From: Rhyzopertha dominica
Taxonomy: Eukaryota; Arthropoda; Insecta; Coleoptera; Bostrichidae
Reading direction: 5' to 3'
Assembly: GCA_025024175.1 (NCBI GenBank)
Contig: QCXZ01000064.1
Span: 40,135,325 to 40,199,324, forward strand
Length of the DNA: 64,000 bases
The notes beneath the pieces were generated by a model. That model had not been told where the DNA came from. It saw nothing but the letters and a program-made list of their open reading frames with translations, and searched no databases. Below are positions 27,801 through 41,300 of this stretch, in pieces. Made by a program: the position numbers and the translations under genes. The first letter of the stretch is position 1. Every line of letters begins with the position of its first letter.

Positions 27801-28180
27801 CATAGACACGTTACATATGTCAAAAACCTATGACAAAATTATTGAGAACACTAGGCTCGAAATATTTAAGTCAAAAACTTGGAACCTACTCCCTATAAAA
27901 GGTGCGCGCTCATGCTGGCACCAGTCAAAAATCTTATAAAGTAGAATTAAGTGAGTGTAGTGAAGTGTTGCGTTTTAAATAGTGGTGAACTGAATTAGTA
28001 GTGTTATAGTTTGGTACATTTCGTATTTAGTAGTTAAGTCAGAAATCAGCAATTTTCGAACCCGTACACGTAACAATATATATAAACGCTGAACATATAT
28101 ATGGATGTGCTTGTTAATATTAATATAATGCACAAATCTACAGTGCCCTTTTTAATTTTTCTTCGACACTGCTCATATTA
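24883..28180. other. No gene seen; probable intron sequence
   Basis: If the 24.7-kb exon is real, this is at least partly intron of that minus-strand gene. A GC-richer patch at about 26600-27000 holds open frames on both strands (for example 26612-26845 minus) without recognisable content. It also has a small inverted pair TATCCAAT/ATTGGATA near 26840-26910. Confidence 0.5.
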
Positions 28181-28415
28181 TACAGGGTGATATAAATATG
28201 TAAGAGACTAATCGTAAAAATCGTTAAAAGCAAAATTGTATTTCGAAAATGACTATTTAATACATCCAAATGCAAAAATTTATTTACAGTATTAAGTGAT
28301 AAAAAATCAAGTCAATGAAGTTATCGTTGAATCCAGAGTCGAAAAAGTAATAAAAGTTAGGACTTCAATTGTTTGAGAGTGTTCTCGTTTGTTTTTTTTT
28401 TATAAATTCAACAAT

Positions 28416-28836
28416 ATGTCGTCGGAATGCTTTGTTAAAGCGTCTTCGAACAATTTGCCGGCAGTAGATATGTTTATAGTCACCGAATTGATCAAGAACG
28501 GCCCACGTTTTAATGTTGCCGAAATCAAAGGCGCTAAAGCTGCGTTATAAGTAATTAACAAAGCAGCTTGATCTGAAATTTAATACATTATGGATCATTG
28601 ATATTTTGAACGAAATGATTCTTTTTTCTAGTGCAAGTCGTGAGCAACACGCAGATGCAGCTATAGGTTATTTTCAGGTGAAGCGAGAGGGGCCCATATG
28701 TATACTGCAGTCCAAGATATGCCCGGAACACAAAGTTCATGCAAAAAATTATGCAGTTACTCTAAGGCTCACAACAGTAAAATGTAGATTTTGTCTTGGT
28801 CATAGCCCTTCTGGCTGCTTTAAACCATCTCCGTAG
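28416..28836 (+). pseudogene. YqaJ/SWIM insect multicopy family, broken N-terminal part
   Basis: From the ATG at 28416 the frame reads about 40 residues, including NNLPAVDMF, TELIKN and FNVAEIKGAKAA, and then stops. A second open piece at about 28624-28770, in another frame, reads SREQHADAAIGYFQVKREG and then ICPEHKVHAKNY. From memory this order matches the N-terminal region of a repeated insect protein family that carries a SWIM zinc finger followed by a YqaJ-type nuclease domain. The SWIM cysteines and the nuclease domain are not readable downstream. A TACAGGGTG motif, common at insect transposon ends, lies upstream at 28181-28189. I regard this as a decayed element-borne copy. The family assignment is from recall and should be tested by a profile search. 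Confidence 0.5.
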
Positions 28837-31278
28837 TCTCCAGGTAGCCGGGTACACTCACGAATATTTTGTTGACGGATGTATTTGAAATTTGAACACT
28901 ATGGCACAAAGCACCATCTGCTGTTAGCTTCTGGTTTGTACATGCTTAAACATTCTCCCACTTGTTCGGAGTCCGTTAAAAGCAAGAAAACAACTCGTTT
29001 CACTCAGCACAAGCAAAGGCACATAGGTAACATAACCTATATTCTTTGTTTACATCGGGTGCTACGACACACCTTCTCCATCCCGGGGGACTTTGTTTGT
29101 GTGGTCAATTTTTATATTTGAACTTCAGAACGGTTTTTTCGAAAACTGGTGCTAGAAAAATTTTGAAATTTTAAGACGTAACAAGGGTGCTCCAAATGTA
29201 CACATGGCATGATTTCTAAAAAATGTGAAAACACCCATTTACGAATCACATCAAGCACACTATACGTACACCTAAAGAAATTTCAGTTTACTTATACTGA
29301 AAAATAAATAAAGAGAAAATTCAGAAGCAAATTATAAAATACTAAATCAAAATTTAATTCAACCTAGTCATTCGGCCTTCTCCTTTCCCATATGCGGATG
29401 GTTCCAAAAAAACTACGCTAGTATTAGCGTTATTCCAAAAACTACGGTCTCAACAGAATTTATAGGCGTTATGCATTCTCCCGCTAGCCCTTTGACTTTT
29501 AAACTGTTCCAGCAACCTTTGAAAGGTTGACGTTTTGAGAGGAATCCATTATAACTGTTTTTAGCGTATCTTTACAAGAGCAGTATTATGAAGAGTTCTC
29601 GACACTAAATTCGATATTTAACTAAATAAATCCGAATCTCTTAGACAAGAAGTAGCGTGTCTTGGCCATATTATATTAGATAGAAGTAGCCCAACTTGAA
29701 CAAGGTTAAATTAACCTTTCCTCGGACTTTTAGGCTGTTGCAGGAAATTTAGCATAATAAAAGTTGAATGTGCAAAATTCGTTATCCTACATAATGTGCG
29801 CTCCAAGAAACAAGGCAGACATGGTGGAGACAACAATTACAATCAGACATTTAAATTATTGGCGTGTCTGCCTATGTTTATAAATTCATTAACTTGGCCC
29901 ACCCATGCGCTTCGCTCCGTTCAAATTGTGGACGATGTTATATTCCGAAGGTGCGACTTCCTTGCTGGTGCGCACTTTATTTGGTTTTTCTTCGTCAAAA
30001 ACCTACAATGCAATATCTGAAAAAAGGCGGCAAAGTTTTCTCAGCCTAGGGCGGAAAAGTTGTAAATCCAGCCCTGTTTCTATAAAATTTTTAGAAAACA
30101 TAATTTCGAACACCAAATGTATTGGCTGGTCCCGATAAAGCACTTCTGCTCTTGCATATAATACGATATAACCATATCTTGGAATACTTGAGTCAATAAT
30201 AATAACTGACTGTCATTGATTCTGTAATTTCAGGTACACTACACTGCAAGATTAAACAACCATAGTTTTTTTCCTGCTCTTTTTACTCAAGTTTCTTGCC
30301 TTCACATTCCTTCGATATGCACGGCATTTGCCGGATCTTTCCCGGCAATAACAACTAAGTAATCACTGTTTTAGTTAGTTACGGACCGTGAAGGCAGCTT
30401 AACGACGCCACATTAAAATTTTGCAATCGTAACAACGCCGACGGACGTAAAACTGCGTTTTACTTTATTCCCTTTGCCCGAATCGAAACGAGTGCTAAAG
30501 GATCGCAGATCGATGGATGCTGAGCTGCACCGAACTGCCGATACGTCGCCCTGATACGGCCTTAGGTCTCTGCATAAGGCCGTAAAGATAAACTGCAGTT
30601 TGATGGTTTCATCTGCTGAACTTGCAGCTGGGAAAGGGCAGGATAGACAGTTGAAGATCTGCCTCTAACGGAATGTTGAGGACTATACGATGAAAAGGCA
30701 AAATTGACAGGAATCTGGGTGTCCATAAATAACATCTACAAACTTTAAAGTGTTCCCACGCAAAAACCTTTATCAATAGATTAATGATCATTTTCTTATT
30801 AAATTAACCGTTTATTTTTGTGCGGTTCTTATATGTCAATTTCTTTGGTGCATGGCTTGATTAATAAATCTGCTTCCAAAATGTAAAATAGATATTGCAT
30901 TTTTTTCGACAAGGAAAACGTCCGTTAGTTTGCTCGGTATCCCATGCAGGTGGTATCGGGCACAATATAGAATTCAGAGTCTGGGAATATTTTTAAAGAG
31001 GATCTGTTCTACACACGACCGACATAAATAAGCCCTCCGACGTCAATCGTCAGAAAGAGCTCAACCTCAATCCGTACAACTCATTATGGACAAAAGCAAA
31101 AGTGCCAACAAACAGATGAGCAATATAAGGGAATCATCTTTAGCTTATGTAAAGTGAATCTACTGTAACCTGATGGCTGTCCTAGCCTATTCGAGCTAAA
31201 TTTTGTTAAAATGGTACAGTTTGTTTCTAAGGAAATTTTCACAAAACCAACATTCAACTATAAATTAATTGAAGATGT
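28837..31278. other. No gene seen
   Basis: Contains unrecognised open frames of 60-80 codons and a perfect small hairpin, TACGGCCTTA facing TAAGGCCGTA across 10 bases, at 30555-30584. Confidence 0.5.
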
Positions 31279-32297
31279 AAAGCTTCTGGGTTGGATGGCT
31301 ATGGTGCATGTCTTTTTCTTGTGTCCTCAGACGGTTCACTTACTACTGTAGCAGGCATCTTCAATGGTAAGCTTGTGGTGGTGGACGCTTACATCGCCGT
31401 TCCGGTTGGGCGATGGCGANTTACTGGTGGGTTGNTGTGGGCTGGNTATGTACTTTTACGCGGGCTGTTGCAAAGTACAGGAATCCAAGTATTGTTGATT
31501 TATATTGTGTCTTCTTAAAGTTGTTAATGTGTTGTTTATTTCGATGGCTTCTGTGTGTAGGCGCTTTTAGTAGGGCTTCGTGGTACTAACCATCTGGGTT
31601 TCGTCGAATTTGATGTTGTGACCACCAGTTCGGCAAAACCCAGATGCTATAAGTACCACGGAGACCTATAACCGGCCTACACCCAGAAGCCATCGAAATA
31701 CACACACAATAGTAACTTTAACCGAAAAAAAGAGATAATGAAGATCAACAAAACTTAGATTTGTCCCTGTTTGACATCATGACATTGTCACATACCGTGA
31801 CAAAACACGAATTTTAATAAATGTTAACATATTAGTTATAAACATATGACACTAATTACCATGTAAAGGACACATGATTTGTGGTGTGTTTGAGGTGTGC
31901 ATGAATTGTAATGGTGTAGCGGACCTCTCACACATCATTGTTAATGTATGACTTGAAGATGGAAGCGGCCGCTTCCGAAACGTCTCAATTAAATTGTTAA
32001 TTATTAATATCTAAAATTAATTTATTTTCCCATATCCACGGCATAACCTACAAACGCTTATGAATCAGGGAAAACGAAATCAAACACAAACATTAGATTC
32101 CTGTACTTCGCAACACCCATAAGGAAAAATATATAACTAGCACAAAGCGGACAGGAGCGGCGATCCAGCCAGCAGTTAATCTGTTCACTGCGATGTCTAT
32201 GTCCACGGCCACAAGCTCACTACTGCAGATGCCGGTCACAAAACATCTGGAGACAGGAGAAGAAGATATCGACAAAGACCATCCAGCCAGTAAGCTT
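31279..32297. mobile_element. Element with ~205-bp terminal inverted repeats
   Basis: The left arm (31279-31485) and the right arm (32096-32297, opposite strand) are diverged inverted copies. Both read AAGCTT..GGNTGGATGG, GGCATCTNCA, AGCTTGTGG, TGGACRYWNACATCGC and end in TACAGGAATC. Their translations also align: KLVVVDAYIAV against ELVAVDIDIAV, and both end LLQSTGI or VLRSTGI. The arms therefore derive from one coding-like sequence. About 600 bp lie between them, including a second, stronger hairpin. Three N characters occur in the left arm. The superfamily is not recognised. Confidence 0.6.
31537..31700. repeat. Hairpin with ~65-bp arms nested in the inverted-repeat element
   Basis: TATTTCGATGGCTTCTG at 31537 is matched on the opposite strand by sequence ending CCATCGAAATA at 31700. 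Pairing continues through TGTAGG, CGTGGTACT and CATCTGGGTTT to a loop of roughly 35 bp. Arm identity is clearly higher than that of the outer arms, so this may be a younger insertion inside the older element. Confidence 0.7.
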
Positions 32298-33214
<917 letters not shown>

Positions 33215-33700
33215 GATTTATTGCCCAAACAGATTACAAATCCACAATAGGACAACTACACAGTAAATGCATTATAACTACAGTGAGTCAAATGTTATGG
33301 GTAGGTAATACGTTGCGACATATAGTCAGATACAACACTCAAGATGTTACTGAAGGTATTAAAATTTATGTCACATATATCGGAGACGGCATTAAAGTTG
33401 GTGCACATAATTGATACAGGTGATCCAAGCAGTGCATTTGTTCTCCTAAAAGGGCAGCAGAAAGTAACGTTCTGCCTAGGGGAGATCCTAGGGACAAAGA
33501 ACTAAATTTTGGATAAGAGCGCCTCACAATTAACTCTGTGGTTTAAGATTTTATATAATAATGCAATAGAGGCTAGAATTCGACGTTCTTTTGCGAGAAG
33601 TTTGCACTAGCGGCACATCATTTGTATTTACCAATACCCACGCTGTGGCATTCTCCAGCGATACTTTCATGGAACCAGCTGCACCTAACAGGGATAAATG
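33215..33700 (-). mobile_element. Possible minus-strand LINE 3' end
   Basis: The assignment rests on the AATAAA-like signal and (ATT)n tail at the left edge when read on the minus strand. No reverse-transcriptase motif could be read in the body, so the 5' limit is arbitrary. It would lie head-to-head with the plus-strand LINE that follows. Confidence 0.35.
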
Positions 33701-33727
33701 GGTATTAGAGGTACAATCAAGGTAAAA

Positions 33728-34402
33728 AAACTTGAATTCGTGAGTGAATCTTGTAATCTTGGTGTAATACTTGATTACAGACTTCAATTTGATAAACATG
33801 TTGGTTTGTTGGTTAGAAAAGCTATCATTGAAGGCAATATATAGCATTCGCGAGCTTTTATGCGTTAAAGATAAAATAATGTTATGTAATGCCTTGATTC
33901 TATCGCACTTGAATTATGCTGATGTTGTGTATGGTTCTTTTTTGGACTACGCTCAAGTGCGTAGAGTACAGGTTATACAGAATGCATGTCTCAGACTGAC
34001 CTTTGTCATTCCTAGGCAACAGCATATAACGCATAATCTAATTTCAGCAAAATGGTTAATTTGGCTACCCGTGTAATTCGTGAAGCTTGCTTATTTCATA
34101 AAATAATTGACTGTAGAATTCCTCCTTATTTTTATAGTAAAATCAAATTTAGAACTGATATACACAACGTCAATTTTCGTTTGAAGGATGTATTCAGCAT
34201 GCCTATGCATAAGCACACTTTCTTTAAGAAGTGCTTCTCCTATCGGATATGCAAGGTATATGACATTCCTCGTTCACTAAAAAAACCCAAAATCTTTCAA
34301 CAGTGCGCTAAAGAAGCTCTCTTACGGTTCATAAGTTATGTAGTGAGCCACCCATCCAGATTATCAGCAGGCTATCTAAGCTACATTTTCATCTATTTTT
34401 AA
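33728..34402 (+). pseudogene. LINE reverse transcriptase, C-terminal thumb fragment
   Basis: Three overlapping pieces in different frames follow the expected order of a Jockey/CR1-like polymerase C-terminus. NLGVILDYRLQFDKHV (about 33757-33803) is the LGVxLDxxLxFxxHV block that follows the palm. NALILSHLNYADVVYG with QVIQNACLRLTF (about 33880-34005) is the thumb block. The last piece has CRIPPYFYSKIKFRTD, MHKHTFFKKCFSYRI and QQCAKEALLRFI (to about 34350). The frame changes near 33835 and near 34060. The catalytic YADD box and everything upstream are missing through 5' truncation. No active product is possible. Confidence 0.75.
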
Positions 34403-34666
34403 CTTTGCCAGTTTCTGTTTTCGTTTTGGCTAGTATACAGTGCCATAGCCATCTCTATACAACTCGTATCGCTTTAACCACGCGAAAGTTTGTTTAACGC
34501 TGTACAAGCATGTAAATGNTAAAATTTCAACATAACGNTTGAGTGGAAGAGGAGCGACTTGACTGTTACGCTCAGTGAGCGTTGTAACTGAAATTTCTAT
34601 ACCTTCTACATATTGNTGTTTTTTCCTTTGTTGTATTAATTTGGGGGAACCGAATAAAGACCATAC

Positions 34667-34771
<105 letters not shown>

Positions 34772-37220
34772 GTCAAACGTTATACAAGGCTCATTGTTCT
34801 GTAATATATGTGCTGAATGCTCACTTTATTGGCCAGATCGCAATCAAATGAATTACAGTGTATGAGTGATTCGGAGGATAGTCTCTGCTTATGTCCATAA
34901 ATGTTTGGAGTCACTATGGCAATCGCTGTATCGAGAGCCAAACAGTTTGTCACCAGAGTATGGATAAAAATGTTAGTACGTGTTATTTTGCTAGGCCCTG
35001 TACTATTTAGTAAAAGCAGTGCCAATATGTTATTCTAATAAATTGTGATCATCACATGTAATACCATTAAAACAAATAAAAGTGCGGACGTAAAATGCAA
35101 CAAATTTTAAATGTTTTACTGACTAATCAATTTACAAATTGTACAAGGAGAAAAACAGAGCCGAAAAAATATATAACCTAGCAGCTTCGCTCGCAGCGGT
35201 CGTTGGTTTTGGTTTCAACTAATGTTAGTGTGTACCTTTGTAAACTTGCCACAGATGTAAACCACTGAGAATCAGTGGTCCTGTATTAGACGCTTATCTA
35301 AGGATGATGAAGTTTCAAACAACGGCAAAGTCTACAAGAATAATTTAGCACAAAAGGTTAATTTTTTATGCATCAATATGCTGGGATAAAATACACATTT
35401 ATAAAATAACAAGGATTGGATTATGCCACATTTAATAAACATAACGGATTTTGTCATCTCTCAAAAAAGATCCATAGCTATATAAAATCAAACCTTTTAA
35501 GAAATTGAAGTGTAATTTAAGACAAGCATCCTTAATTTGCATTTTTTTTCTAATTGACTACCTACAACTCTTGGATCAATGGCATCTGATAGGAAAACTA
35601 GAACATACAATCTGTACCTTTCATTATTTATAGCATTATAGCCCTCTATATTTAAAGTCTGTACTTATACGACTGCCCTATTTAAACCTAATTTACGGCT
35701 ACATATCTTGCAGCCACTTCTTGGAATGTTTACAAACAGTGCTTTAATGCATTATTAAACCTAGGATTACCTTCAAACAGTTCCTACGTCCATTTTAAAA
35801 TTTATTTTATTGTAACATTAGCATGATATCAAGGTGCAGGGCTTCTATAAATGATTCATGCAACCCGGGCGGCGTTGATCTCTGAATTCTTTGTGCGGCC
35901 TATTTCTAACTGCTGCCAAACTACAATATGCACGACGATAGTAGTTAAGGTTGCAGATCAATGTCACACCCATTGAGGTGTCTGGAGTCGGTTGTTTACA
36001 TTTTCAAGTGAAGCCAACATAATAATCACATTCTAAGGTGGCACTGGAGGAAAACAGAAACGTGCAGTTGACCAGAGCAATACTCAATGCATCGTGCGAT
36101 TGCCCGTCTTCACGCGTATTAGATGGTCCACTGTACTACTTGTGTTTAGACTGTTCTGTATGTGTTGAGTAGTGTGGTGTAAACTTTGGTTAAAAAGAGC
36201 TTATTGCGAGCTGTTTAAATACAAGTCGTATAAAAAATTAATCCACGCAATGGTGCGGATGTGTTAAGTATGCAAAAAGGTGGGCTCTAAGGAGAAAACC
36301 GTATCATTTCACTGCTAAGCATTGTTTAGGTTATGTTTATATTTGTTGTCATAGGTCGAGTGTTTTCTCGTTAAGTGTTGATTAATGAATACTAATGCTA
36401 GAACTGTGTTGATGCTTTCATTCGGCAAAAACTTTTTTCCCGTTTGTAGCGAAATTAAATTAGTGTTTGTTGTACAAAAAGATGTTTCCTTGCTTTAACT
36501 GAAAGATTGTTCGAAATATTATTGATGTACGCCCCGCTTTTGTTTTTAGTTGGAAGTTAAATTATTTCACTGATGACCCTTTTATAACAGTACGGCAATG
36601 TATCTCCCCCTCGTACCCGCACTCCCCTCAACCTAATTGGTCTTGGCGTCAGATCCAACCGTATTTATGAATGATATGTCGTGTCTATTTAATAATATGT
36701 CAATGGTCACACCATAGCTTCGAAATGTGAGCTTTCTGCAACCTTAAAGTTAATTATCCCACAGAATACGTTAAAAATACACACTCCCAGGCGTTTTCTC
36801 ATTCTACAATATATCAAATAATTAAAAAATCGACAGACGACAAGTGTACGTCACTTTCCTGAGTGACGGCAAATTAATTTAGTCGATAATTTCCATAAGC
36901 GTCTTGGATGCATGAATGATTTATAGAAACTCTGTACATACGATCTTAATGTATAGAATATAAGCATTACAATTTTGTACACTTGATAAAATACAAATGA
37001 AACCAAGAGTACTGGAAAACACAGAATTTCAGTATTTATCAAGGCCCAGCAGTGTGCAGTGGTTTAGATTAATTTAGAGCTTGCAAATGGATGCCGAGCG
37101 TTCCACCAGCTTTACGAAAATTTAATGTACACGTGGAACGCGTTTAAATTTTTTGGCAATCAATCGACTGGTAGACCACTGTATAGGTAAAACCTCTCTT
37201 TGACTGTGCTTGGGGACTCT
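34772..37220. other. No gene seen
   Basis: No recognisable exon or element. Some GC-richer stretches near 35860-35900 and 36040-36130 remain unexplained. Confidence 0.5.
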
Positions 37221-37592
37221 TGTTTTTTAATGTCCACTAGGAAAGCCACTAAGCGTAGTTGTATCTCATTCAACACTTTCGCCACAAGAAGCGCTGTGTG
37301 AGTTAGGTATATCATAAAAAATGGCTTTCGCTTAAGAATAAGTTTAGTGTGTTGTGCGGCTAGCAGAAATCAAATCATGGATTACTGTGCAGCCAAAGTT
37401 AAGTCTCTTTATAGAAAGAAAGCATATGATGTCAAGTTAATCAGAACATGGGCCCAAAACCCACTGTACAGTAACATTATTTGGTTTCTGCTAGCCACAC
37501 TATAAACATTGAGCTTTTTCCTGAGCGAAGCCATTTTTATGATACGGTACAGTAACTTCATGGGTTTCCTAGTAGAGCTGTAATAAAAAGCA
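37221..37592. mobile_element. Inverted-repeat element with coding-like arms
   Basis: The left arm (about 37221-37376) and the right arm (about 37480-37592, opposite strand) share TTTTTAATG/ATTACAG, CTAGGAAA, ATCATAAAAAATGGCTT and GGCTAGCAGAAA.CAAAT. The left arm has about 50 extra bases (37262-37312). Both arms contain a related start-like reading frame: MASLRKKLNVYSVASRNQ on the minus strand of the right arm, and an interrupted version on the plus strand of the left arm. The spacer is about 100 bp. Downstream, GACACCCTGTA at 37652-37662 looks like a transposon end. The family is not recognised. Confidence 0.5.
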
Positions 37593-38260
37593 AACGTTAC
37601 CGTCATAAATATAATGAATATTTAATCTTGAAATCGCAATAAACGTTTATGGACACCCTGTATCTTATGAAACAACTTCGGTGCATCGGTCAATTGCAAA
37701 TGCAAATTAAAGTTGAATATACGTCAAAACCACAATCTAAATTAATAATGTTTGAAGCAAACACGAAATGCACATCTTTGCAACAAGGTTTCTTTTGATG
37801 TTCCTGCTGTCAGCGATATCTCTATGATTTAGTCTCGATTCTGTACAATATTTGTATGTTTTGAATCTTAATAACTCAAAACGGATGTAGCTAAGCACTT
37901 TTTAAGTAAATGGCGCTATGGTAAATTTTGTGGGTACTGATGTGATAAGAAAAATGACAATGCAAAAACCAAAAGAAAGGAATACCTTTAACATTCGCGT
38001 AACTGCAGTATGTGTTGTTTCAGGTTACCCACGGATACGGTTATTGCCATTTGTATATATTCCCTTTCTCGCAATAATATCTTGTTTCTATCGAAAGCTT
38101 TTTTGTACATGTACATAAACACAAAGGTTAAATATCAAACCCGCTAAACATTCTGATAGTATAGGTCGGCAGTCTGCAATGATCAATTTATTCGGTACTG
38201 CCACCCAAAAAAGAACTAGTCTCTATTGACTAGAGCAGATGCTATTTAACTATATAACTA
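37593..38260. other. No gene seen
   Basis: Contains the CACCCTGTA motif noted for the preceding element, and nothing else recognised. Confidence 0.5.

Positions 38261-38333
<73 letters not shown>
38261..38333. repeat. (AAT)n microsatellite flanked by a 10-bp direct repeat
   Basis: A pure AAT array of about 24 units. TATATAACTA stands immediately before it (38251-38260) and again at its right edge (38332-38341). The duplication resembles a target-site duplication around a simple-sequence insert. Confidence 0.9.
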
Positions 38334-38341
38334 TATAACTA

Positions 38342-41300
38342 TATTGATGACTTTCAGAGCTTTGGCTATCTGTTCTTACATTTTACACCAAATAAGGAAG
38401 CAAATAGTTCGTTTCCGACGCCACCTGAATACCTGAATAGAAAAATTTAGAAAAGCAGCCATTCAACCAGAAAATGCGCCAAAAGAAATCCTACCAAAAG
38501 CCAATTACGCAGCTTGCTACCCTTTTATGCACGTCTCGTAACAAACGCCAGTTTTTTTTGCAATGCAAAATCTTAGGAGCTGTTGATTAACACACTAACA
38601 CGACCTGCTAGCGCTGTTTTATCACGAAAAGGATCTAATTAATTCCGGGTGATAACCGAGAGCAGAGGTGTTCACATCATAGCGCTAATCGGGCTGCTCA
38701 AGACATAAACTTAAGGGAGCACGCGGCTATGAGACCCCATTCGAGTTTTATAACTCGAAACAAAGGTGAGATTAGATAATGTTCGACAGCTCTCCAGCTT
38801 TATCTTCCGATTTATTACAAAATCAAGAAGTTTATCACTATGCACGTGTCATTCGCACTATCGCGCGTTTTTCTTGGCAAATTTATGGAGATTTATTCAT
38901 TTAAGGCTACAATGATTTGAACTGTTACTAAGGCACTGTTGCGACAAGTTCGTGGAAACTACGATAAAGCATTATGGGGTACCAGGGTTTTCTGTCAGTG
39001 TCATTCGATTGACGACGTTGGTGTGTATTTATAGTTTATCTGAGAAATTTTGAAGATTATCTCTCTGACCTATGACTGCTAGACTACAGTATATTACTAT
39101 TAGTTGTAGTTGCAAATTTCATTTCGGAATGGTAACACTACACAGTTCAGAAAGCAATATCAGTGCGTTTTGGTCCCATTCTCAAAACATTTCGAAGAAC
39201 AAAAATACAAAATCCCTACACAGGTGTTTATTGCCAAATTTAATTTAACCTATTTATCAAAAAAAAGAATAAAAACCTCAAGCCTCTTATATGAATGCTT
39301 CAGGAATAATTTCCTCTTTCTTTAAAGCCTACCTACACTTGTTTATAACTTGAGGTTGATTACCTAGAAACAGGGTAAAAAGGAAATGAAGTATACTTAC
39401 AGTTAAAAACGGTATTTATTCCATATGTAATAAGATACCAAAAAGTATAACATAATAATTCTACTGAGATGTCAAAAACCAAACAAGCAACATGGGAAGC
39501 AGCTCGAAAAACAACATGTCATCGACAACAACCACGGAAGCCTTCAAACCATAATAACTCTACCTTTATATAAGTTAAACTTTCAGTAAAATCCTTTTTT
39601 ACAGTCAGATATTGTCATCAAAATAACAGTCACAACAATCAGGATCTGACAGGCAATCACTGTACAGATGGGAGTAATAAGATCTTGCAAAGACGAAGCG
39701 TTGTGAAAGCGCAAGCAAGTATTAGGAAGAGAAGGTGTGTTTAAAATGAAAATGATAATAAATATGCATCTTACATGAGCTGAATATATCATTTCTTTTA
39801 TTTATACTATATGAATTTCCTGGTTAATAAGTGCCATTTTAATCGGAGGAGTACTTAAGTTGACTTCTTTATAAAAAAAGTAGTCACAGTCCCTTTTTAT
39901 TGCTTCCAAGCTTTAATTCAAATTCAAGAATTGCACGAAAGACAAACAAGTCTATAATATGTACTCTATCGATTAAAAAAACTAACAACTCCTATTATTA
40001 TAAAAGCCTTTTTTAGAAGAGCTGATTAGAAAGACAAACTTATTGCTGTAATGCGAACTTTCGTCTGAAATGCGTTGTGTAGTAACAAATAATGCTATAG
40101 AATGTCCATCTGTGATGGTTCTCGATACCATTGGTTTTGTTTTCTTCGTAATTTGTAATTGAAACTGCAGCCTTTCTTTATATGAATAGAACTCCTTTTT
40201 AAAGTTCATCGATCTGTACATTTTCTTACTATCAACAGCTCAGTGACTACTATGGAAAAATGTCCCTTCGCAATCCATTAGGGTGGAGCTCGTAGAAACG
40301 ATTTGTAAGCAATCGTGTATTATTGACACAAAAGGTATTCACGAACATGTAAGGGTTTTTTCGTGAATATTTAATATATTTTATCAGCTGTAAAGTCATA
40401 TAACTGAATATAGTGTTGATTTGTGACAAATGAATCGAAAGCCGATTTTGTCACATTTGGCTACCCTGTGAAATGGTTTAATATTAATAATATAGGAAGG
40501 AATAAAGTTTCGAAAGCTCGGCATTTCATTTATTTGTAAATCTGATAAATCATTCTGCGATTTCAACGAAATCAGTAGTTCTTCTACTGGTTTTATCATC
40601 TTTCAAATAACAGTAAGTTAATACTACAGAAATAAACCCCACATCACCACCACATAGGACGCTGGGAATTAAAAAAAAGTAAAAATTATTTTAAACAATA
40701 AAATACTACGGCTGACTTAAACGTGCTCATTCATCTTTGGTGTTTCAAACTTACCATCCTAATTATTCTTTTTATTTCTTGGCTGAAGAATTACTTGTTA
40801 CAATCTTCGTTTTTCAGACATAACTTTTATAATCAAAAAATATAACAATGGACTTTAACGATTATACAATACATAGACTTCAACATGAGTGTTGAATAAT
40901 TGAACTCCACTACGAATAGGTACCTTTAGCAGGGGTATCTCATTCGTTACTGAATATTTCTGAAGCATGACATGTTTCATTTTAGTCCCCTCCACCATTA
41001 CTTTTATAAAGTTAGGATTTTAAAGCCTCAGTTGTTAAAAAACAGTAAAATGACTGAAATCAGTGAGCAAAAAACTTAATAAAATGATATCTCTACATCA
41101 ATTTTTATATATATTTTTTTTACTTCTTCAACCGTACAGGTACAGCAAAAAAACCAAACTCTGCTGCTAGAAAATAAAAGCAATCAAATGGAAATGCTTA
41201 TGGTTTGCTTCATCTCAAAGTATAGGGCACATTTAGTGGTGGATAAAAATTTCACTATTGCCTATTTTCCTTTCCTCAACAGTATGCGTCATAATGTATA

